From: Piper betle
Lineage: Eukaryota > Streptophyta > Magnoliopsida > Piperales > Piperaceae
Assembly (NCBI GenBank): GCA_033002965.1
Contig: JAURVB010012585.1
Span: 62,001 to 126,000, forward strand
Direction: 5' to 3'
DNA: 64,000 nt
The stretch's first letter is position 1. Each line of letters opens with the position of its first letter. Under the pieces are notes generated by a model. The model had not been told where the DNA came from, did no database searches, and saw only the letters and a list, made by a program, of their open reading frames with translations. Below are positions 57,426 to 64,000 of the stretch, in pieces. The translations under genes were made by a program, and so were the position numbers.

Positions 57426-58455
57426 TTATCTCAGGCGGCTACCAGTCTCCCATCTCTCGTGCCCCGACCTCGGCCTTGTTGGCCCCTTTGCTATTGCTAA
57501 TGCTGGGGAGCTAGAAGTGTAAGTCACTGTTGAGGTGCTGGAAGTGTCAACCATCTGCGCGTTGGCCCATTGTACAGCTCTACAGCTCTCATGCCCTGGT
57601 TGATCACAGCTGTAGCATGCGTAAGTGCCTGCTCGTGCAACCGGTGGCTTGATGTCCTGGTTGACTGCAACCATAACATGTGCTTGTTCACCGCTTTTCA
57701 CTCACCTCCGTCCATGATGACATTTGCAAATCTTACAGCAAAGGTGGCATGTCGTCCTCGAACCCTGGTCATTCACAGCCCTCATGGAAGCTGGTGCTTC
57801 TATCTCGATGTCTCTATTGTGCTCCCCTGCTCTAGGTGATATGGCCCTAGATATTGTTGCCTCTTGTCAAAGTCTTGGTGAGGTCGAGTAGCTATAAATT
57901 ATTCTGCCTCTGCAGCTCTCACTATGTCTCCAAAGGTGGCAAACTTTTATCCAAATAGACCATCTGGATCTCATGATGGAAACCCTCATAAAAATGCTCT
58001 ATTCTCCTTCCTTCGATGGGAACCAAATCCAGTGCAAACCTTTCCAGAGCTCTGAATTTGGTCTCATTCCACTATTATGGGACCAATTTCAATGTTTGGA
58101 ATTTCTGTTTCTTTCTCTTCCTGACATCTAGTGTAAAGTTCTTTCCATCAAATTTTGCTTTGAATTCTTCCCAAGTGATGCCCTGAGGTTGTCGGTGGGC
58201 AAATGTGGAACCCATCACCGAATCCCACCATAACCTGGCTTCATCTTGAATGCCCCTCTAACGATGCTACCTAGTGCTCCCATTGGGCATGCCATACTGC
58301 CAAACACTCATATGGCTGATGATATCCATAGGAATGCATCTTTTGATCCAACTTCCCGAAAAGTGGACATCCACGATCTTTATCAAACTTCTCATACTAT
58401 TGCAGTTCCAAATTTCTTGCATCGGGTGATTTATTAGATCCTTCTCCCAGCTCAT
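57426..58455 (-). pseudogene. Element B gag remnant
   Basis: About 57930-58260 encodes EARLWWDSVMGSTFAHR, then ITWEEFKAKFDGKNFTLDVR and KKQKFQTLKLVP, a Retrotrans_gag domain with a few stops. A damaged zinc knuckle (CYSCDQPGHESC) lies at about 57575-57620. The frame changes between the two parts. Confidence 0.8.
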
Positions 58456-59126
58456 ACTCCAGAAATTGTGGTCCTATACCATTGGTATACTATCAAGTCA
58501 TGCTGCTCCACTTCCAACCTCGTAGTGTGCTCATCAACCTGCTACTGTGGTTCCACCGACTATTTGGGCCCACTCTTACTTGAAATGGGGCAAACCAAGC
58601 GAGCCGTTGTTGAGTAGTCCTCTTGCAGTGGTAGGAGGAGAGCAGGTGACACGAGGGCCCATGGGAACTCGCTGGCTTTCCCTTGTGTCCTTGTCATCCA
58701 CTCTGGTCTTCTTCCACCTGTGTCACCAAGAGGGCTATGTGTTTGAGCTCTCTCCTAATTCCTGTTGATTTTACACATCCGTATCTTAGCTGAGTCAATC
58801 TCGCAATAGCTGGCACTCTCTCCCGTTGATTATTACTACCACGGTGATTATCATGGTAATGACTCTCACCGCATCAACCAATTGAGATTGGCACGCCGGG
58901 CTCTCCTAGTGGCATGGTAGTCATCGGTCAACAAGATGTTGTGTCATTGGTGACCATTGTTGGGACTGCCTTATCTAGGCAATGGAGGGGATGGGGCCCT
59001 AATCTATGTCATGTGAGTCAGTCTAACTATCCCACTAGGATTGACTACTCTAACCTGAACACCCCTATCGCACTTGCACACATGTAACTTGTAATAACAT
59101 CTACCAAGGCAATCAAACAAAGCGTT
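58456..59126 (-). other. Element B leader between gag and the 5' LTR
   Basis: No domain is seen. This is expected to be the N-terminal part of gag and the untranslated leader. Confidence 0.5.
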
Positions 59127-59140
59127 GGCTCGGATACCAA
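59127..59140 (-). other. Primer-binding site of element B
   Basis: The - strand reads tggtatccgagcca next to the 5' LTR. This is the tRNA-Met site tggtatcagagcca with one substitution. Confidence 0.75.
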
Positions 59141-59143
59141 GAC

Positions 59144-62100
59144 TATAACACCCTAATTCGGCTCACCCACTAACTAAACGAGAAATGCTACCAGTGGACC
59201 AAACAGCTTGCTAATCTACTTAATTCGGTTAAGTCGAACCTGGATCTACCCTCGGTGTCTCAAGATAGTGGTGCAAGCATCCAATGCATGGATGAGATGT
59301 TTAGGTTCGCCCGTTGTTCTAAATAAATGCTATGATATGTAATTTATATTCAAAACAAAACAAACTCATTAAAAGTTCAAAAACAACAATTTTTAAAACA
59401 AAATGGACATAATCTCCCCTAAAAGTGAGATAGGGATCACCCTATCAACAACAAAATTATTTATATGTAACGATAAAAATATAAAACAATGCAAAAACAT
59501 TATATTTTCACCTTCCATTCACATCATAATCATTTTCATCTTCCCGAGTCGGGTCTCAACCCCATTAGCAAATCCTAGTTCAATTCTATTCATAATAACT
59601 TAACACACGCAAAGCATTTCATGATTTTCTCACAACATTTCTGCAACAAAACATTCCATCATATATATCCATAATCATTAACAACAATTCATCACACCAC
59701 ACTCTTCATTCCATCTCGGCAAGTACATGTGTGCAAGTTGCATTGCTGCTTATCCGTAGTCCCGACAATGCTCACTCATTCTATGCTCACTTATATATAT
59801 AATACAAAAATGCTCAGCAACAAGTGTTACTGGTCCAGAGATAGCTAATAATCAAATTGGCACAGGAGTGATGACTCTCCTCATTAAATGAAATCAATCA
59901 TATACTTCTGCATTATAATCTCTCATAAGGGCACTAATCAAGAGTCGTCAGCCTCAGATTAACAGCATCCCATTTGGACTTGTTAGATGCCTTAGCATTT
60001 TTCCAAATATCCCCCATACAGGAAAAGCAATTATCCTAAAGCCCTCTACATCCTCCATATCACTCTTGGCCCTAAGCATAGAGGCCAATTTCTCTCAGGT
60101 AGGCACTGTGAGATCCCTCAAGAATTTAATCCCACATCTAATACCTACTGGGAGAAGATCTTGCTTATAAGTAAGAATGGGCTATAGATCTTTAACTTGA
60201 GTTAATCATTTTAAAGAAATGACTTAAGCCCATGACATTGCACTTTGGGCCGGGTCGTTACAAGCCCAAAAGAACAATAATTAGGTTATTTTATTTAGGG
60301 TTTTCAAAAATCTTAAAACAAACCATAAATAATATTTAATTAAATAAATTCGTAAGAATCAATATCATTTATAACCTATTCGTATTCACTTAATAGTGTT
60401 TTGACTTTTCATTATCACACAAATGATATAGTTATGAGTGATTACGTTCTTTTAGAAAATTTAATGTCCATTACTTCTTAAATTCCACACATATTAATAA
60501 AATTTAATATAATGACTTCTTGAATTCCACACATATTCTTTTATATAAAAGAGAGGTCTATTGTTAAATGAAACATCCCCTGGATACCATGTGAGCATAT
60601 TTAGTTTTAGAGAAATTACATTCATATTAGGATCATGTGTCGTAGTTGCAGATGCCTCGTCACAATTCCAGGTCCGTATAATTATTTGAAATGTTATATT
60701 TTCTATTGTTGGCAGCCTTGGTTGGTCTGAGTCAACCATGCACCGAGTGCAACCAGGGTCAAGGAATTGACTCAGATCGATACAGGCCTCACCTAAAATT
60801 ACTATGTGGGAGTCTTGGTCAACTTGAGTATCTGACCACCATGCGCCGGAACGTAACCGGGGTTGACTCAATTCGGTACAAGACAGCACCCCTGAAAGAT
60901 TGAACACCTGTCCCCATGACGAAAGGGGTGACAGGGCACAATGGCGCAAGACGGCTCATTATGTACTTGTGATACCAAAAGGGTGAGTCAATGGTAAATA
61001 TCAGTAACTACAGGCCGTAGGCCACATAGCATGTGTGCGCATGCATGGGATGGTAGCTAGATGGGGTGGCTACACCCTCCCAGCGGAATTTTATTGACTT
61101 GTTTCATTTAATTATAACTTAGTGTTTTTATTACTAATGCGGAATTGCCTCCGTAGGTATGAGCATGGAAGGATGGGTAGAGCTGGAGACAGTTAGAGGA
61201 CTCTATTATTGGACTATTCTTTTCTCAATATTGTTTACATGGCAATAGGATTTTGGTTCAGTTCATAGGACTTAGATTATTCCGAGCATTTGTATATTAA
61301 ATTTATTGTTATGGATTTGTTTAAAATCTTAAAAATTAATAGGAAATTAATTTATGAGACACTTAGTTTCATATAGTAACAGTTGGCTCGTGGCTCGGAA
61401 CGGGCGGGTTGTTACAGGCGCCGTCAATACCGTTTGAATCTACAAGTCTAGACATGCACTACATTGCAGTACCTGTAATCCTCCGCGACTTCTCCGAGTT
61501 TGAGGAGCTCAAAATACAAAGTTGTCAGGATCCCTCTGAAATAGAACAACCCGCTCGCAAATCCAGAGCCAGCTTTGACTGGCACGTGCAACCACTCACA
61601 GTGCGTGTGATTTGACTTTCCCTTGTCTCACATCTCATTGAAAAATGAAGAAAACTATACATACATAAGTCTGAGTAGGGATTATAATTTAGTAGGGGCC
61701 CAAAGGCAACATGATCTGGATCTTAGTTTTCAAAAATAAACTCAATGGATCTCATCCTCGAGGGTTATTAATCTGAAAATTCCTACAACTAAATGGCACA
61801 TGTTGAGTGGGATATGATAAATCCACCACTCGACATGTTTGCTTACCTTTGAAAAAAAATTATGATAGAGTGAGGAGTTCAAACTAGAAGTGAGTCCTAA
61901 GCGGACCTGGTAGAAGCTCCAATCGTGTCCACACACGTCGGTGGTGAGCTTCTACTCTGTACCTAAATGTCAATTGTAAAAGCTAATGCTCACTATCTGA
62001 ATGATGCATTCACACCCTAAACAACATAATCACATCAAATCCTTCACAATCCAAATTATCAAGTCAGCCAATCATATAAAAATGCTCTAACTAGTACATT

Positions 62101-62310
62101 TAGCAATATTATAACTAACACTAATTAGTCCTATTCACATCAATTCACATCTTGATTTCTTAATTTACATTGTAATTAACAGTTCATATTTACTTTACTT
62201 ATTCAGTTCATTAACATATATTTCATACCATTCAAATCACGCAAATTCATTTTTATTTACAATAAACATATTTTTCTATGTCAATCAATCAACTCCAACA
62301 TGTTATAAAA
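59144..62310 (-). repeat. 5' LTR of gypsy element B, interrupted and truncated
   Basis: It starts tataacaccctaattcgg and runs parallel to 35067-36890 of the left LTR, apart from a solo LTR at 60107-61416. It stops near 62310. About 1.1 kb, including the GC-rich leader part, is missing. Confidence 0.8.
60107..61416 (+). mobile_element. Solo LTR distantly related to the TR-GAG family
   Basis: It is 1310 bp, from tgtgagatcc to gttgttaca. The flanks are ggcac (left) and ggcgc (right), a target duplication with one change. It shares blocks with the TR-GAG LTR in the same order: ggtccgtataat, catgcaccgagtgcaacc, aaggaattgactcag and gcggaattgcctccg. The 109-bp array is absent. A TATA box (ttatataaaagag) is at about 60541, and attagg follows 85 bp later with no 360-bp segment. 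Confidence 0.75.
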
Positions 62311-62511
62311 ATAATATCAAGTTTGTAATCCATATTTCTATTTGTAAAAGTTATATTTGTATGGCTAGGTTTTGATGATAGATGGTTGTGATTTTGTTCA
62401 TCTTTGGGATTGTTGCCTTTTCTGATTTCTTGGACTTATATGATAATATATCCAATTATCTTTGAGTACAATTGGCTAATAGCTTTTTCTCATGATCTAA
62501 GTAATATGTGA
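62311..62511. other. Short unassigned stretch
   Basis: About 200 bp between the broken end of element B and the broken start of an Athila LTR. I recognise nothing in it. Confidence 0.4.
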
Positions 62512-64000
62512 TAAGTCTACTCTTAGCATTAAAAAGATGGTAATTCAAACAATCCAATTGAATAAAAGAGTAAAAGATTGAAATGAATTCAATTAAACCA
62601 TGTTAAGTTCTATTATTCTTTAGAACGAAATAAAGAACTACTTTATAATAAAAATAAAGAACATGATGAAAAAGAAATGAACTTATATTATAAAAAATAC
62701 TAAAAATTACAACAACTAGAACAACTTAATTCACTAAAATTCTAAGCAAAGAATTGAGATATCCCAAACAACAAATAACTACCCTTTTATATAGAAGATG
62801 AGATGACCGTTAGAAACATGAATTGAATTCACCGAAGGTGTTCACAAATCGACGTAGTCTAATTAATATTGGTGTCCAATCAGGTTTGCAACTCCTCGAC
62901 TTACTCAACCAAGCTTTAATTAAGGCACCCCATAACCATTAACATTCTTCTATTTTGAGCTTAGTGAACTTCTTATAGTAACTATGGGGCAGTGTGCCAT
63001 GACCTTTCAATTCCTAAGCTTAATTTATTTCATCTTTTTCTGCATTAAAACTCTAAAATTAAACATATCTAATAAAATAGTAATTAACTAAAAAAATAAA
63101 GTAAACTATCACCTAATTTATAATATTTATCACCGGGATGTACAAAATCAAATTTAACACATAGGACTAAGTACTTTAAACACTTAACACACATAACAAA
63201 CTTAAACTTTTGCTTAATCCGAGCAAAATATCATAACCAAAAGAATTTACTACACAAAAATACTTAGTCCCAATTTTGTTCCCATATTATTCTTAATCAA
63301 ACTATACAGAGGTAACAAGACGTCAATTAAATCAGAAATTCCTTTTCATCAATCACACCGAAAAGAAGGCTCTCCGTGTGTCTGTGTAAGATAATCCTTT
63401 GGCTTACCTCTCTTCATACATTCTGGATCATGTTTAAATATGTTTGTCATTCTCCCTCATCTCCACTAATGTAAGCATTTACTTTTGGTCTTTTTTTAGA
63501 AAAAGTAGCCAACTTCACCTTTTGACATGGACCCCCATAATTACTGAGTTACGAAGGCCCGGTTACTCAGCAAAGTGCCAATATGCAAATAGAGATAACT
63601 AGCTTTACCTTTTGATGTGAACCCCTATAATTACTGAGTTACAAAGGCCTGGTTACTCAGCAAAGTAGTCATTGCTCTAATTTATTCTATTTTTTAAAGA
63701 AGAAAAAATTGCTAGGACAAACCTAAATCAACCAGAGCCGTCATGCAAATTTTTATGATTAAAGGATTTTTCCTATTGCAAAACTTTCATTGAAATCATC
63801 TAAACCAAAGGATTGTGAAAATAATATAAGGTAGAAAACAAACTCTCGAATGCAATCATTTACTCAGCTCGATCCCTCATATCAATTATTCAAGTTTTCC
63901 TAAGAAAGGTAAGACTAATTCACATGTATCTATCATTGAACCAAGAGACTAATATACTATTGCATAATAAAAATTTTACACTAAACTACTAATATATATA
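62512..64000 (-). repeat. Truncated Athila LTR at the window end
   Basis: It matches 18636 to about 20185 of the LTR at the other end of the window, from tctactcttagcattaa onward. It includes the doubled block with ccataattactgagttac. The first 500 bp of the LTR are missing and the window ends before its inner boundary. Confidence 0.8.

Larger units (their letters stand above)
35067..62310 (-). mobile_element. Ty3/gypsy element B, decayed, split by nested insertions
   Basis: The LTRs are 35067-38013 (3') and 59144 to about 62310 (5', itself interrupted at 60107-61416 and cut at its far end). Both start tataacaccc and share order throughout. The interior reads gag, protease, RT and integrase on the - strand from 58450 to 55158. 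It resumes with the C-terminal part at 38357-38091. The gap is the LARD-like element, inserted at 38676/55158 with a ggttc duplication. Removing all insertions leaves an interior of about 4.65 kb, a normal gypsy size. Internal stops are frequent. Confidence 0.85.

Overview
This is nuclear DNA from a flowering plant. It holds three spliced genes with canonical GT-AG introns, and the rest is mostly nested LTR retrotransposons. The first exons of two genes are very GC-rich compared with their later exons. That gradient fits a monocot, but this is an inference and no species can be named.

Genic block 1 is about 1.2-15.8 kb. On the + strand a 12-exon gene (1273-10098) encodes an organellar methionyl-tRNA synthetase of the OVA1 type. 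Nine downstream exons read cleanly. Exons 2 and 4 each lack one base in a homopolymer, and exon 1 needs a frame change. This looks more like assembly error than decay. Its introns carry a six-copy tandem repeat and a 471-bp fold-back MITE. Convergent to it on the - strand is a five-coding-exon NF-YA (CCAAT-box transcription factor) gene (14759-11632). It has a separate 5' leader exon rich in upstream AUGs and two miR169-like target sites in its 3' UTR.

About 15.8-30.6 kb is repeat territory. It contains a short TIR element (16895-17400) and a decayed Athila-type Ty3/gypsy element on the - strand (18140 to about 27190). A GC-rich foreign segment is embedded in the Athila element. About 3.4 kb of AT-rich DNA without a recognisable gene follows.

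Genic block 2 is a three-exon - strand gene (32767-30957) for a secreted, cysteine-rich protein of the plant EXPP1 family.

From 33.3 kb to the end is a four-level nest. A decayed Ty3/gypsy element B (35067 to about 62310, - strand) was split by a 16.5-kb element with about 3-kb LTRs and a 3.6-kb non-coding interior (38677-55157, target duplication ggttc). This is a LARD-like element. Its LTRs resemble those of B, so a B-like element probably mobilised it. A gag-only LTR element (TR-GAG type, 39537-44326, target duplication atatt) sits inside its left LTR. A solo LTR of the same TR-GAG family (50938-52997, target duplication ttttt) sits inside its right LTR about 40 bp from the equivalent site. 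A more distant solo LTR (60107-61416) lies in the right LTR of B. The window ends inside another Athila LTR.

The most unusual signal is in the TR-GAG element. Its 3' LTR carries a 360-bp segment (42791-43150) starting GTGAGT and ending CAG, which is absent from the 5' LTR with base-exact junctions. This looks like an LTR-resident leader intron that was spliced out of the RNA copied into one LTR.
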